DNA of 64,000 nucleotides from Streptomyces sp. Edi4 (GCF_040253615.1 NZ_JBEJGY010000004.1:2728001-2792000), one strand, 5' to 3'. Shown: positions 24,273-33,648, counted from the first letter of the stretch. Numbers and translations: made by a program. Notes: generated by a model not told the origin, from the letters alone.

Positions 24273-25235
24273 TCACGGCCTGCGTGGTGTTGTTGGTGGA
24301 CCGCTGCCTTCCGCTGCCCGCTGGGGTTCGTCGGTCACTGCGGGTCCGGTCCCGGGAACCGGGCCCTCACCTGCGTCTGCTTCGCTGGCCTGCGCTGCTG
24401 TGCCCGTCGCCGTCCAAGCGGCGCAGTACAGCAGCAGCCTGGCCATGAGGTTGATCCACAGCACGACGGCGACCGGGACGGCGAAGGCGCCGTACATGCT
24501 CTTCCCTGCGACGCCCTGGAAATAGCCGGTCAGCAGCAGCTTGAGCAGTTCGAAGCCGACCGCACCGATCAGGCCGGCGACCACGACCGCACGTCGGCCG
24601 GGATGCACCCGCGGCAGCCGGGTGAGCAGGTAGATCAGGAGCAGGAAGTCGACGAGCAGGGCAATGGCCAAGCCGGCGAAGAACAGGAGCACCCGTCCTG
24701 CCCCGCCCTCGATCCCGACCTTGTCGGCTGCCCAGCCGACCGCGCTGTTCGCGGACACCGAACTGCCCATCGCGACCAGCCCGACCACGCCGAGACCGAC
24801 CAGTACCCCGGTGTCCTTGAGCCTGAGCAGGATCGGATTTCCCGGGTCCTGCTCCTTTTCCCAGACCGCACGCAGGCACCCGCGAAGGGCGCCGACCCAG
24901 TTGATGCCGATCACGAGCAGCAGCGCGCCCGCGATGAGCCCGACGGTTCCGGCGTGCGCGACGAGGCTGTTCAGGTTCAGCAGGTGGGAAAGGCCCGGCG
25001 CCTGGCCGGCAATCTTGTCCTCAAGCTTGCTGAGCTGGTCCTTGCTCAGCAGCTTGGCGCCGATCGCCGCGCCCGCAGTGATCAGCGGAAAGAGCGCGAC
25101 GAAACTGATGTAGGTGACGGCGGCGGCGAGCCGGGCCCAGTGGGTCTTGGCCAGCCGCTCGTACGCCCGCCACACGTGCGTACGCATCAGCCGTGCGATA
25201 CCAGGAAGCCTTGTCAGCCAATCCATGGTGAACAC
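24273..25235 (-). CDS. YihY/BrkB-family inner membrane protein
   Basis: This is a 320-residue protein with six hydrophobic segments. The family features are WARLAAAVTYISFVALFPLI near residue 35, GALLLVIGINWVGALRGCLR near residue 115, and the closing FAVPVAVVLWINLMARLLLY. The usual family length is about 280-330. BrkB/YihY proteins are membrane proteins without a settled function, often wrongly called ribonuclease BN. The start is GTG 25235 or ATG 25226. A possible sigma-B-type promoter lies just upstream. Confidence 0.9.
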   Translation of the reverse strand: MFTMDWLTRLPGIARLMRTHVWRAYERLAKTHWARLAAAVTYISFVALFPLITAGAAIGAKLLSKDQLSKLEDKIAGQAPGLSHLLNLNSLVAHAGTVGLIAGALLLVIGINWVGALRGCLRAVWEKEQDPGNPILLRLKDTGVLVGLGVVGLVAMGSSVSANSAVGWAADKVGIEGGAGRVLLFFAGLAIALLVDFLLLIYLLTRLPRVHPGRRAVVVAGLIGAVGFELLKLLLTGYFQGVAGKSMYGAFAVPVAVVLWINLMARLLLYCAAWTATGTAAQASEADAGEGPVPGTGPAVTDEPQRAAEGSGPPTTPRRP

Positions 25236-25246
25236 CTACTCTCAGC

Positions 25247-25269
25247 GTACCCACGGCGGGAGAAGAGGC
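25247..25269 (-). promoter_or_regulatory. possible sigma-B-type promoter of the BrkB gene
   Basis: On the minus strand GCCT is followed after 13 bases by GGGTAC, 12 bases before the start codon. The Streptomyces sigma-B consensus is GNNT, 14-16 bases, GGGTAC/T, so the spacing is one base short. The neighbouring stress genes make it plausible. Confidence 0.3.
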
Positions 25270-25513
25270 ATGTGGCGGCGAAACCCGCTTTCCGCTCTGA
25301 GATCGTTTGGCCGCCAGTTCAGGGACGGAGCAGTCGCGGTAACCGACCTGCATGCACGACGAACCCGCTGGAGGGCCCGGATTGTCGGCCGAAACCTTGA
25401 TCTCTCCGGTGGCGGAAACGATGCCCCCCACCGGCGGACACTAAAACTCCCCGCAGACAGCAAAACTCCCCACTCTGTACGGCTTCCACCCCTAGCGGAC
25501 CGGGGCGGAGTGG

Positions 25514-25687
25514 TCAGTGCTTGAAGGCGTCCTTGATCTTCGCCCCGGCCTGCTTGATGTTGCCCTTGACTTGGTCGCCGCGGCCTTCGGCCTGCAGGCG
25601 CCGACTGCCGGTGGCGCGGCCGGTCGTTTTCTTGGCGCCGCCTTTCATCGCTTCGGCCTTGTGCGCGATCTTCTTTGCGATACTCAT
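25514..25687 (-). CDS. CsbD-family stress protein
   Basis: This is a 57-residue, Lys- and Gly-rich protein: MSIAKKIAHKAEAMKGGAKK, then GRGDQVKGNIKQAGAKIKDA. This matches the CsbD pattern of general stress proteins controlled by sigma B in Bacillus and widely present in Streptomyces. ATG 25687 starts it. It fits with the Asp23, STAS and BrkB genes in the same 8 kb. Confidence 0.85.
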   Translation of the reverse strand: MSIAKKIAHKAEAMKGGAKKTTGRATGSRRLQAEGRGDQVKGNIKQAGAKIKDAFKH

Positions 25688-25778
25688 GGGTTGCCACCCT
25701 CGGTGAGTTGTCTGCTGGGGTTCGGTGGCAGGAAGATCCGTGGCGCTGGCCGGCCACCAATCTGCGCGTGGGGGCGGT

Positions 25779-26225
25779 CTACCGGGGGGCGGATCGGTGC
25801 CCGAACAAGTGCAGTCTGCTCCGACGACCGCCGTCCGGGGCGGGAGCGCGATCACCGTGGGGTGAGCCTCCCTGCGCGTTCGCGTTCTCCGCGCGGGCGG
25901 GCTCGCGTTGCTCGGCCCGGTCGTCGCGGCCCCTCCCAGCAAAGGTCGTCTCGCGGCGCGACTGCTTGACTCCACGGCGCGATGCGCTGCCCCGTCTAGA
26001 AGAGCTGCGGCGTGCACCGGTCAAGATCAGGCTCAGCCCGAACAGGGCCGCCGCTCCGACGACGATGCCGTACAAGAACAGCATGCCGGTGGAGCCGGTC
26101 ATGCCGTGGCCAAATACCGAGAACCCGCCGGCGAGTTCGTGCCCGCTGCCGCTGTTGGTGAGAACACCGGCCACGCCGACAACTACTGCGGCGATCAAGA
26201 TGATGATTCCGAGGATGACGATCAT
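25779..26225 (-). CDS. two-span membrane protein with basic tail
   Basis: This is a 148-residue protein. The membrane segments are IVILGIIILIAAVVVGVAGV and MLFLYGIVVGAAALFGLSLI. The tail is strongly basic (ARRSSSRRGSASRRGVKQSR) and then disordered. Proteins of this shape are frequent in Streptomyces next to CsbD and other stress genes. ATG 26225 follows TTGGAG. The function is unknown. Confidence 0.7.
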   Translation of the reverse strand: MIVILGIIILIAAVVVGVAGVLTNSGSGHELAGGFSVFGHGMTGSTGMLFLYGIVVGAAALFGLSLILTGARRSSSRRGSASRRGVKQSRRETTFAGRGRDDRAEQREPARAENANAQGGSPHGDRAPAPDGGRRSRLHLFGHRSAPR

Positions 26226-26686
26226 GACGCGCTCCAAGGATCTACCTGCTACTCCCACGGTAGAACCGCGCCGTCCACGGAGCCACCGCGGCAGGGACGG
26301 CAGGATTCCCCGGGACTGGCGGCTCACTCGCCGGAGACCATCGACCGCGACAACGCTCGATCTTCCAGGTGGCCGTAGGCGAGAGAGGGCTTGGTGAGTC
26401 GCGCTTGTGTTGCCGCTCGAAGAGCACCCAGCCGGGGCGGGCCTGGTGAACCGGCCCGTGAACCACTCCCCGCTGCCTGTCAGCACCTCCTCGGATGGCA
26501 TTCCGGAATGCCACATGGCCTCGGCGAACGCCGCTGCGGGCCGCCCGACCCGACGGCTCGCCGCGACCTTGGCGATCGTTGACTGCGTGGGGGAATGGGG
26601 CCCGCCCCGGCCGGACCACCCGCGCCGTGGGGGAATACGGAACAGAGTGTGGTGCCCCGGCCGGGGCGGGGGCGGGTTGTGTGGCG
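26226..26686. other. 461-bp intergenic region, nothing seen
   Basis: I see no supported gene in this stretch. Short frames are open but have no ribosome site or protein-like sequence. Confidence 0.4.
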
Positions 26687-26848
26687 TTACGCCATGAGCA
26701 CCGCGTAGGCGCCGAGCGGTTCAGCGGTGTCGCTGTCGCCCTGGTCGTCTCCGCCGACGCCGGTCTGGCCGTCCTCCGTAGCGATCTCGGTGTCGCTCTC
26801 GGCGACCTCCGGCTTGTCCGTCTCGGTCGTCTCGATGATCGCGGGCAT
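26687..26848 (-). CDS. small acidic peptide, possible RiPP-like precursor
   Basis: This is a 53-residue peptide with ATG 26848 eight bases after GGGAGG. The first 40 residues are very acidic (MPAIIETTETDKPEVAESDT, then GVGGDDQGDSDTAEP) and the end is short and hydrophobic (LGAYAVLMA). An acidic leader with a hydrophobic C-terminal core is the shape of some ribosomal peptide precursors. No modification enzyme is next to it, so a plain small protein is at least as likely. Confidence 0.5.
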   Translation of the reverse strand: MPAIIETTETDKPEVAESDTEIATEDGQTGVGGDDQGDSDTAEPLGAYAVLMA

Positions 26849-27015
26849 CTGCGCCCTCCCTCTTCTCGTCGTCGTCCCCGGCCCTGCTGGGGCGGGGTAG
26901 CCCGTCCGCACGCACAGCGGAGTGGGCACCGCCATCGGTTGGGCAGCCGGCCGTGATGGGTACCGCCGCCCGGGAAGCCCCCGCCGATGGCGGCAGTGGA
27001 TTCGGGCCGCCCTTC

Positions 27016-27318
27016 CTACCTGGGCAGGAAGGTGCTGAGAGCCAGCACGGACAGCAGTCCCATGACAGCCAGGTAGGTGTAGAGGACGTGGACGACCACG
27101 GGGTACTGCTCGCGCATCACTTTCAGAGCGGCAAACCCGGTCTTGCCCTGGGCCTCGGCGCGGAACCCGAAAGCGGAGACCTGCAAGTAGGTGCGCTCGG
27201 TCGGCCAGTCGGCCGCACCGATCTCCTCCGCGTAGGCGTCTACGACGTCATACGACTCGAAGCGACGACGCATGGCCCAGAAGGCGCGAGCACGGCGGAA
27301 GCTCCAGAAATGCTGCAC
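27016..27318 (-). CDS. small membrane-anchored hypothetical protein
   Basis: This is a 100-residue protein with a cytoplasmic N-terminal part (RARAFWAMRRRFESYDVVDA) and one C-terminal membrane segment (VVHVLYTYLAVMGLLSVLAL). The family is unknown to me. It is downstream of the three-gene operon at 27385-28974 with 66 bp between and may be part of it. Confidence 0.6.
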   Translation of the reverse strand: MQHFWSFRRARAFWAMRRRFESYDVVDAYAEEIGAADWPTERTYLQVSAFGFRAEAQGKTGFAALKVMREQYPVVVHVLYTYLAVMGLLSVLALSTFLPR

Positions 27319-27384
27319 GGACGGATGTCCTCTCTCTATTTCGACCAGGGCCGCCGTCTCTGACGGCCCTTGATGAGCGGGGCT

Positions 27385-28005
27385 TCAGGGGAAATCGACC
27401 ACCGTGACCCTGCGCAGTTCACGGATGAGCTGGGAGGCAACGACAAAGGACAGCCGCTCGTCCCCGTATGGAAGCCAAGAAAGGGAGTTGTCGAGCTCCC
27501 AGCCTTCCTCGGTCGGCCGGTACTGCGTCCCGCTGACTCCCCACAGACGCGGCAGTCCGACGCGAAGTGGGGTGAACTCCCTGGCGTACGGGCACTCTTT
27601 CACCGCCACGCGCGAGCACTCCACGCACAGTGGGGGCATGTTCGTGAGTGATCCCTCGGGCCACGACGGTGGATCTTGCGGCATCCGCCAGTCCAGGAAC
27701 AGCCAGCCCTCTTTGGTGCGGCTCGCGGGCAGGGAGCAGACCTGACACAGCAGGTCGTACATGGCCTCGCGCTGACGCTCGGGGTCCATGAGGCCGTATT
27801 GCGGCTTGCCCGTGCGCGGGCCCCGCTCGGTGCGTGCCCAGAGCACTCCACCCCGGTCGCGGTCCTCGGCCTGCATGACCTTGTAGGCGAGCCGCGGACT
27901 CGGGGCCAACTGGACCGTGAGATCGGCGAGGCGACCAGCCAACTCGTCGTCGTACGCGACAACAAACGGTGTCACCGTTGGTCTGCTGATCGTCTTCTTA
28001 GGCAC
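27385..28005 (-). CDS. hypothetical protein, cysteine-paired
   Basis: This is a 206-residue protein with GTG 28005 eight bases after GGGGAA; the frame is open upstream. It overlaps the previous gene by 8 bp. The middle has LLCQVCSLPA and LCVECSRVAVKECPYAR, a set of cysteines placed like a zinc-binding module, within a mostly beta protein (TKEGWLFLDWRMPQDPPSWP). Relatives are common in Streptomyces next to RsbW-like and XRE genes, but they have no known role. Confidence 0.65.
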   Translation of the reverse strand: MPKKTISRPTVTPFVVAYDDELAGRLADLTVQLAPSPRLAYKVMQAEDRDRGGVLWARTERGPRTGKPQYGLMDPERQREAMYDLLCQVCSLPASRTKEGWLFLDWRMPQDPPSWPEGSLTNMPPLCVECSRVAVKECPYAREFTPLRVGLPRLWGVSGTQYRPTEEGWELDNSLSWLPYGDERLSFVVASQLIRELRRVTVVDFP

Positions 28006-28552
28006 AGGCTGGTTCCCCCGGTTCTGCCGAGGCGTCCCATCCCTCACGGGTCAGCAAAGTCAGGAGGTCCCGCGCCACCAGAGCAGCCTGCCGGGCGCTC
28101 TTCCGTGACGGCCGGCGCTCTTCATCAGCCACGGCGCGAGCCCGCGTGACCATTTGGCGAACCACAACGCGCCCCGTGTCCAACTGCGTCTCGGCCACGT
28201 CCGCGAGGGCCGCGAGATGGCCTTGAATCGTCAAGAGCGTGGCCTCAAGCTCGCTGTCCTGAGCCGCGTCCAGGTGACTGCTGAGCACATAATCCGCGGT
28301 GTGCTGGATCGCCTCGACCGTGATGCGGACAGGCCCATCCCCGGACTCTTCGACTTGCTGCCGTCGCATGGCGTCGAGGAACCGGCGGAGGAGGTCTGTC
28401 TCCGGCCCCACTCCCTCGGATGCGGCGAATCCCCGTTCAGGAAGTCGGTGCGCCCAGGATGTGCCCCGCTCACGGCTCTCGGCGAGGTCCCGCAGACCCA
28501 GGCCGCGAGGAACGAGGGAGAACGCTGTACGCCGCTTCGCATGTCTGGCCAT
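27998..28552 (-). CDS. hypothetical helical protein
   Basis: This is a 184-residue protein whose ATG 28552 shares bases with the upstream stop (TGATG). It is helical from about residue 45 to the end (LDAMRRQQVEESGDGPVRIT, then QLDTGRVVVRQMVTRARAVA). I do not recognise it. It is the second gene of the operon led by the RsbW-like protein. Confidence 0.6.
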   Translation of the reverse strand: MARHAKRRTAFSLVPRGLGLRDLAESRERGTSWAHRLPERGFAASEGVGPETDLLRRFLDAMRRQQVEESGDGPVRITVEAIQHTADYVLSSHLDAAQDSELEATLLTIQGHLAALADVAETQLDTGRVVVRQMVTRARAVADEERRPSRKSARQAALVARDLLTLLTREGWDASAEPGEPACA

Positions 28553-28974
28553 CAGGCGCGCCTGCCTTCGCGAAGCTCGGCCCATACGACCTTTCCCCAC
28601 GGCTTGCGGTCGTAGCCCCAACGCCAGCACATCGCATCCACCAAGAGCAGGCCGCGCCCGCCCTCCTCATCGTCGCCGGGCCGCCCCAGCTCGGGCGTGG
28701 CGCGGCACTTGTCGGCGACGCTGATCCGGACCACGCCGTTGCTCGCTCGATCAACGGTGACGCGAACCAGGCGGCAAGGGGTGTGGTCGATGGCGTTAGC
28801 GACGAGTTCGGAGACGATGCACGTCCCAGCGTCGACCAGCTCGTCCGCTCCCCACGTGTTGAGGGCGGCAGAGACGAGCAAGCGGGCACGGCGGGCGGAC
28901 TCCGGCTCGCACGGCCAGGTCTCGGTGTAACCGGGGGCACCTGTCCCAGTCGGTCGGGCGGCTGTCATGGTCAC
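28552..28974 (-). CDS. RsbW-like ATP-binding protein
   Basis: This is a 140-residue GHKL ATPase-type protein. IVSELVANAIDHTPCRLVRV is the N-box and DDEEGGRGLLLVDAMCWRWG is the G2 box; ISVADKCRATPEL stands in place of the G1 box. Start GTG 28974 lies seven bases after GGAGGG. The pattern, divergent from an XRE regulator with two small genes behind it, is typical of the many Streptomyces XRE/ATPase loci related to developmental control. It is the second RsbW-like protein in the window. Confidence 0.85.
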   Translation of the reverse strand: MTMTAARPTGTGAPGYTETWPCEPESARRARLLVSAALNTWGADELVDAGTCIVSELVANAIDHTPCRLVRVTVDRASNGVVRISVADKCRATPELGRPGDDEEGGRGLLLVDAMCWRWGYDRKPWGKVVWAELREGRRA

Positions 28975-29208
28975 GGGGCTTCCCTCCGGGGTGGAGCGGC
29001 CGGCCTTGAAGGGGGGAAGGCCGGCCGTTCTCCTCCATGCAGCGAGCACCGTGTGGCGCCTGTTCGCTGCGGCGGTGGTGGCGAGAGACCAGTGCACCGC
29101 CGTAGCTTCGCCCTCGACAGGTGATTTCTTCAGATGCCGAAGGGGTGACCCCGGTGATTTTTACCTTCGGGGTGTCGTCCTTGGTGGCCGCGCCGCTACC
29201 TTGCGGTT

Positions 29209-30458
29209 GTGGGAGAGAACCGCAAGCTCGCTGCGGCTATGGACGACTGCCGGATAGGGCAGGCGGAGTTAGCCCGACGCATCAACACGGAGATCGGGGC
29301 CCTGACGGGGCAAGAAGGCCACGTCACTGACCGAGACATCCGGAGGTGGCTGGACGGCAAGACCCAATGGCCGCAGGCCAAGCAGCGGTTGTGCGTCGAG
29401 AAGGTACTCGGTCGTTCAGCTATCGACCTGGGCTTCGTTCCCCGGTCCAAGAACGCAGCACAAGCACCACCGGAGGACCCGATGCACCGCCGTACTCTTT
29501 TCGCCGCCGCCACCGGAACCGCCGTCGCACTCACAACGGGCGCCGCGCGCCCCCGCCTCGGCCAGAGCGACGTGAACCGCTTCCATGCCGAGTACGCCGA
29601 GATCGTCGCGGATGACCAAGCGCTCGGCGGTGCCCAGCAAGTCGAGAACCACGCCGTAGAACTGGCGATGCGAATCAAGTCGTCACTGGCTGCGGGAGGC
29701 GCCTCCGCCTGGGTTCGGACGAAGCTCTACTGCCTTGCCTCGGACGTCACTTGCTCGGCAGCCTTCGCCGCCATCGACGCTCAAGCCCGTACCCGTGCCC
29801 GCAACCACCTGGACACCGCCGTCACGTTCGCCGGCCTGTCGGGAGACAGCGAGACTCAGTACCACGTATGGAACCACCTTGCGATGGTGGCCGGACAGCG
29901 TAAGGACTACGCCGAAGTCTCCGCGGCAGCAGACGCGGCAAAGAGCTCGGCCATCGCCAAGAAGGACCCGCTGTACGCCTCCCTGGCACACATGCGCAAT
30001 GCCCACGCCTACGCAGGAAGCCGCGAGCGCAGCACCGCTCTCAGGGCCCTCGCTGCCGCAGAACGCTCGTTCGGCCGCCACATGGACGTTGAGCGGCCCC
30101 CCTGGATCACGTTCTACGACGAGGCCGAACTCGACGGCCTCACGTCGATCGTGTGGCTCCGCCTAGGCGAACCCGAGCGTGCGGAGTACCACCTGCACCG
30201 TGCTCTGGGCGCTATCCGCCCGGATCTCCTCCGGAACCGGACCTACTACACCGCACACTTGTCCCTGGCGCAGGCCAAGCAAGTGACCTGGAGCAAGCGT
30301 GCAGCACGGCGAACCGAGCTGCGGACCTGCTGGCCAAGGTTCGTGGCTCGAAGCGCACGACAGACACCCTGGCGAACGTGCGCAAAACCGTCGTGGCGTC
30401 GGGGACAAAGGAGCCCAGGGTTCTGGACTGGGCGGAGAGGGCACAGGCATGGATCTGA
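29209..30458 (+). pseudogene. XRE-family regulator disrupted by a frameshift
   Basis: The first 358 residues read well from GTG 29209: an HTH with an extended loop (CRIGQAELARRINTEIGALT), then TPR-like helices (YHVWNHLAMVAGQRKDYAEV). At about 30282-30285 the frame breaks: the protein-like continuation DLEQACSTANRAADLLAKVR to VLDWAERAQAWI lies in another frame and ends at 30458. Inserting one base there joins the two into about 416 residues. The repaired stop overlaps the next gene by 10 bp, as normal neighbours do. As it stands, the frame runs on to 30579 with an aberrant Arg-rich tail. A real mutation or a sequencing error are both possible. Confidence 0.75.
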
Positions 30459-30982
30459 AGACCTACGCACACAAGGACGCTGCCGACATTCGAGAAATGC
30501 TTCTCGACATGCACGACGCTGTCTACGACGGCGGCGAAGACCGCTTTCACGAGAGGGAACGCTTCGCCTGGTTCGTTGACCTTTGGAGTGGCAAGGAAGG
30601 CTGGTCATGCGTGGTCGGCTTCGACAAGGGGGCGCCCACCGGATTCGCCTACGGAGCGCCCTTCGAGCCCGGCAAGTGGTGGAAGGGCTCGGAGAGGCCG
30701 GCCTCTGTCGCGCCTGAAGCGACGGTCTTCGCCCTGTCAGAGCTGATGGTGATGGAGAACTGGCGCAAAACTGGAGTGTCCACGAAACTCCACGAGGCGC
30801 TGGTGGACAGTCGCGGTGAGGACTTCGCGACGCTCCTGGTCGACACGACACATCCGAAAGTCCAGGGCCTCTACGAGACCTGGAAGTACGAAAAGGTCGG
30901 CGAGCAGAAGCCCTTCGAGGATTCACCCGTCTTCACGATCATGGTCAAGCCACTCGCGGCTTCTGGTCGGCCGCTGGCTTGA
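30449..30982 (+). CDS. GNAT-family N-acetyltransferase
   Basis: This is a 177-residue protein starting at ATG 30449. The GNAT core is visible: SELMVMENWRKTGVSTKLHE is motif A, where acetyl-CoA binds (Arg/Lys-x-x-Gly/Ser type), followed by DFATLLVDTTHPKVQGLYET and WKYEKVGEQ as motif B. It would acetylate a small molecule or a protein amine. It overlaps the repaired end of the XRE gene and is followed by a terminator, so the two form an operon. Confidence 0.85.
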   Translation: MDLKTYAHKDAADIREMLLDMHDAVYDGGEDRFHERERFAWFVDLWSGKEGWSCVVGFDKGAPTGFAYGAPFEPGKWWKGSERPASVAPEATVFALSELMVMENWRKTGVSTKLHEALVDSRGEDFATLLVDTTHPKVQGLYETWKYEKVGEQKPFEDSPVFTIMVKPLAASGRPLA

Positions 30983-31017
30983 GTTCCAGGTAACCGCATA
31001 GTTGGCCACAACAAGGC

Positions 31018-31045
31018 GGCCCCGCTCCCAGACGAGAGCGGGGCC
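31018..31045 (+). terminator. terminator after the GNAT gene
   Basis: GGCCCCGCTC (31018-31027) pairs perfectly with GAGCGGGGCC (31036-31045). It lies 36 bases after the stop codon. Confidence 0.85.
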
Positions 31046-31214
31046 ATGCTCACGCGACGGATTCCGTGGTGTCGTAGCCGTCGATGTAGTCGTGGCCGTT
31101 CAGGTGGGCGGCGACCTTGCCAACACCTCGTTCTTGCCGTACCAGCGCGGTCCATGCTGCTGCCCTGCGAGACTTGTCCGCACCACCTAGGGCGAACGGC
31201 AGGACGGACGACAG

Positions 31215-33452
31215 ATGGGCATTACGGCAGATGGCCCCTTCGGCGCTTACACCGAAGACGCCGACCTCTTCGACGAGCTGCCCAACGGGGTGCTCGACGA
31301 GTATCTCCGGCCGTTCGAGGCCGGACTGCTGATGGCGGCCGGCCGCATGCTGGCCGTCTGCGCCTACCGCGACGCCGCTTACTACGCAGACCGCCCCTTC
31401 GACCGCGGCGAGAAAGACGCCGCTGCCACGGTGCTGAACCTGCTGCCCGAGACATGCGACGGCCAGGGCCACGCATTCCGCCGGGATGTGGCGCGCGCCT
31501 TCTGGGACCTGGCCGACGACCTCGCGGCCGGGCGCGCCCCGCTACCGCGCTGCCAGGCCGAGACCTGGGCCCTTACGACCATGCTGGATGCAGCGCCCCG
31601 GATGTGTGCCGCCGACGACGAGGAACTGACCACGCTCGGCGTGCCCCTCCCCTCGGACACGGGCGAATCCTCCTATCGGGCACCGTACTTCGAAGAGGAA
31701 GCCTGGGCGTTCGTCATCGAGGACGCGAAGTACACCATCCCTGAGACCCAACCGCCTGCCTCCCCCCAGGAGACAGCGGACGATGCCGAGGAGGCCGACG
31801 CGGTTCCGGAGCCCGAGGGCGGCTGGGACGCTCCCGCCTACTGGTTCTCCCCTTATGGCATCACCCGCCCCCGCGACGCCGAGCGAGGCCACCCGGGCTG
31901 GTCCGACACTCCGGAGCAGAGTCCTACACCATCGGGGGTGCCCAGCACCGAGCGGGCAGCGCACCTGCTGGGCTTGGGCGATGACTTCGACCCATGGGAG
32001 GCGGCAGAGAGCGATGTCCTGCGCCCCCGGGTGCGGACGATGGCGGACACGCTGACTCCGCTGGCGGCCAGGCTGCTGACGGTGGCCGCCGAGATGGTGG
32101 GCGAGCGCGGCTGGCATGACCTGCTCGCCCACGGCGACCGGGTCTTCGCACGCCCCGACGAGGAGGAGGATGTCTGGGAGCTTGAGGAGTCCTTCCTCCT
32201 CCAGTTGCCGCCGCTGTGCGACGGTCAGTCCGCCGCCTGGCGCCTGGCTATGGTGCGGGCCGTGGAGAACCTGGCCGATGACCTGCGCTCGGGACGTGCC
32301 CCGCTGCCAACCTGCACCGCCGAGGAACTCGCGTTCCATCTGATCCTGTCCGAGGCCCGGACGGTCCTGGACTACCTCGACGAGGACGATGGATACGCCC
32401 ACGCCGTGGGCCTGCCAACTGGCGGCCAGTTCACCGTCCGCCACCGTACCTTCGACCATTGGAGGGAAGCCTTCCTGCAGGACGAAGACGTCCTGTTCCA
32501 CTACGACCAGGACCTCGCCGGCGTCGCCTCTGACCCCGACCACCCGGCAAGCCAGCAACTCGGCACCGGAGACCTGCGCCCCCGCGCCTGGTTCGCACCC
32601 TTCGGCAACATCCGCCCCCGCCTTCCTCGCTCCCTGACCGACCAGCACCGTGCACGCCTCGCCGACGCGGATCCCGACATCTTTTTCGCCAGCACCCCAG
32701 CCCTGGCCAAGCTCGGCACCCCGTCCGCGGAGGCGGACACGGCCACCGTGCTGCCCGGACAGCTCCGAGACGAGTTCGAGCACTTCATCGGCCTTGCCCA
32801 GCGCCGCTTCTTCGACGAGCCGTGCGCCATCGCGATGGCCGCAAGCCTGGACCGTCTACTCACCCGCCTCTTCGACACCGACACCGTGGTGCCCTTCCAT
32901 ATCTGGCCGCTCAACCCCCGCGCCAGCGCTGTCAAGACAGGGCTGCTGCTCGTCGACCATGACTTCTGCCTGCAGGGATACACCCGCACCTGGCGCCTGA
33001 GCTGCGACCGCACGGACCGCGAGGCACGCGAGTGGGCCGTCGCCCTCCTTGAGGACTGCGCCAAATACATCCTGGCCAACTACGGGCAGACCGCCATGGG
33101 CTTCCTTCGAGGCGGCCCGTCCACCCCGCCTCTGGACCGCCAGCTCTACGACGTGCTGCCCGCCCGCCTGCGCGAACTCGCACGGGACCTCACCACAGCC
33201 GGCCTGCTGCGCCACCGCACCCGCCACCTTGGCATGAGCAGTGCCCAGCTCGCCGAGGAAGCCATCCTCCCCGAACCCCTGGTCACCGCCTGGCTCGACG
33301 GTGCCCCCGTCACACCCTCCCAGCTCCTGCGCTGCGCCCCGGCCCTGCAACTGTCCGAGGACGTCCTGCTCGCCGCGCTGGAGGGCAAGCGAGACACGGC
33401 GTACTGGCCGCTGCCTGTTCCGCCGCCGGACGAGCAGGGCCGCCCCGAGTGA
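31215..33452 (+). CDS. large hypothetical protein with internal duplication
   Basis: This is a 745-residue cytoplasmic protein. Two units share a pattern: residues about 70-120 (CDGQGHAFRRDVARAFWDLA, then RAPLPRCQAETW) and about 335-385 (CDGQSAAWRLAMVRAVENLA, then RAPLPTCTAEEL). Each is followed by an acidic linker and a YWFSPYGITRPR / AWFAPFGNIRPR motif. A third region (residues 515-660) has FIGLAQRRFFDEPCAIAMAA. The end resembles an XRE-type HTH (GMSSAQLAEEAILPEPLVTA, then LSEDVLLAALEGKR). I recognise no family. ATG 31215 follows AGGACGG. It stands alone between two terminators. Confidence 0.7.
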   Translation: MGITADGPFGAYTEDADLFDELPNGVLDEYLRPFEAGLLMAAGRMLAVCAYRDAAYYADRPFDRGEKDAAATVLNLLPETCDGQGHAFRRDVARAFWDLADDLAAGRAPLPRCQAETWALTTMLDAAPRMCAADDEELTTLGVPLPSDTGESSYRAPYFEEEAWAFVIEDAKYTIPETQPPASPQETADDAEEADAVPEPEGGWDAPAYWFSPYGITRPRDAERGHPGWSDTPEQSPTPSGVPSTERAAHLLGLGDDFDPWEAAESDVLRPRVRTMADTLTPLAARLLTVAAEMVGERGWHDLLAHGDRVFARPDEEEDVWELEESFLLQLPPLCDGQSAAWRLAMVRAVENLADDLRSGRAPLPTCTAEELAFHLILSEARTVLDYLDEDDGYAHAVGLPTGGQFTVRHRTFDHWREAFLQDEDVLFHYDQDLAGVASDPDHPASQQLGTGDLRPRAWFAPFGNIRPRLPRSLTDQHRARLADADPDIFFASTPALAKLGTPSAEADTATVLPGQLRDEFEHFIGLAQRRFFDEPCAIAMAASLDRLLTRLFDTDTVVPFHIWPLNPRASAVKTGLLLVDHDFCLQGYTRTWRLSCDRTDREAREWAVALLEDCAKYILANYGQTAMGFLRGGPSTPPLDRQLYDVLPARLRELARDLTTAGLLRHRTRHLGMSSAQLAEEAILPEPLVTAWLDGAPVTPSQLLRCAPALQLSEDVLLAALEGKRDTAYWPLPVPPPDEQGRPE

Positions 33453-33648
33453 CCCAGCTCGGACAGGCGCATTGGACGCCCCCGCCGATCTCATCCACTC
33501 TCGTAAGTACAGAGGCCGTACGACCGGGAATTACGGACACGGTTTCAACCCTGGACGAGACGGTGGAGCGCATCCTGCGCGATACGGGCTTGGACCAGGG
33601 GGCGGCCGTCGACCGCTGAAGCTTCCAAAGATCGGCCTGCCACGCAAA

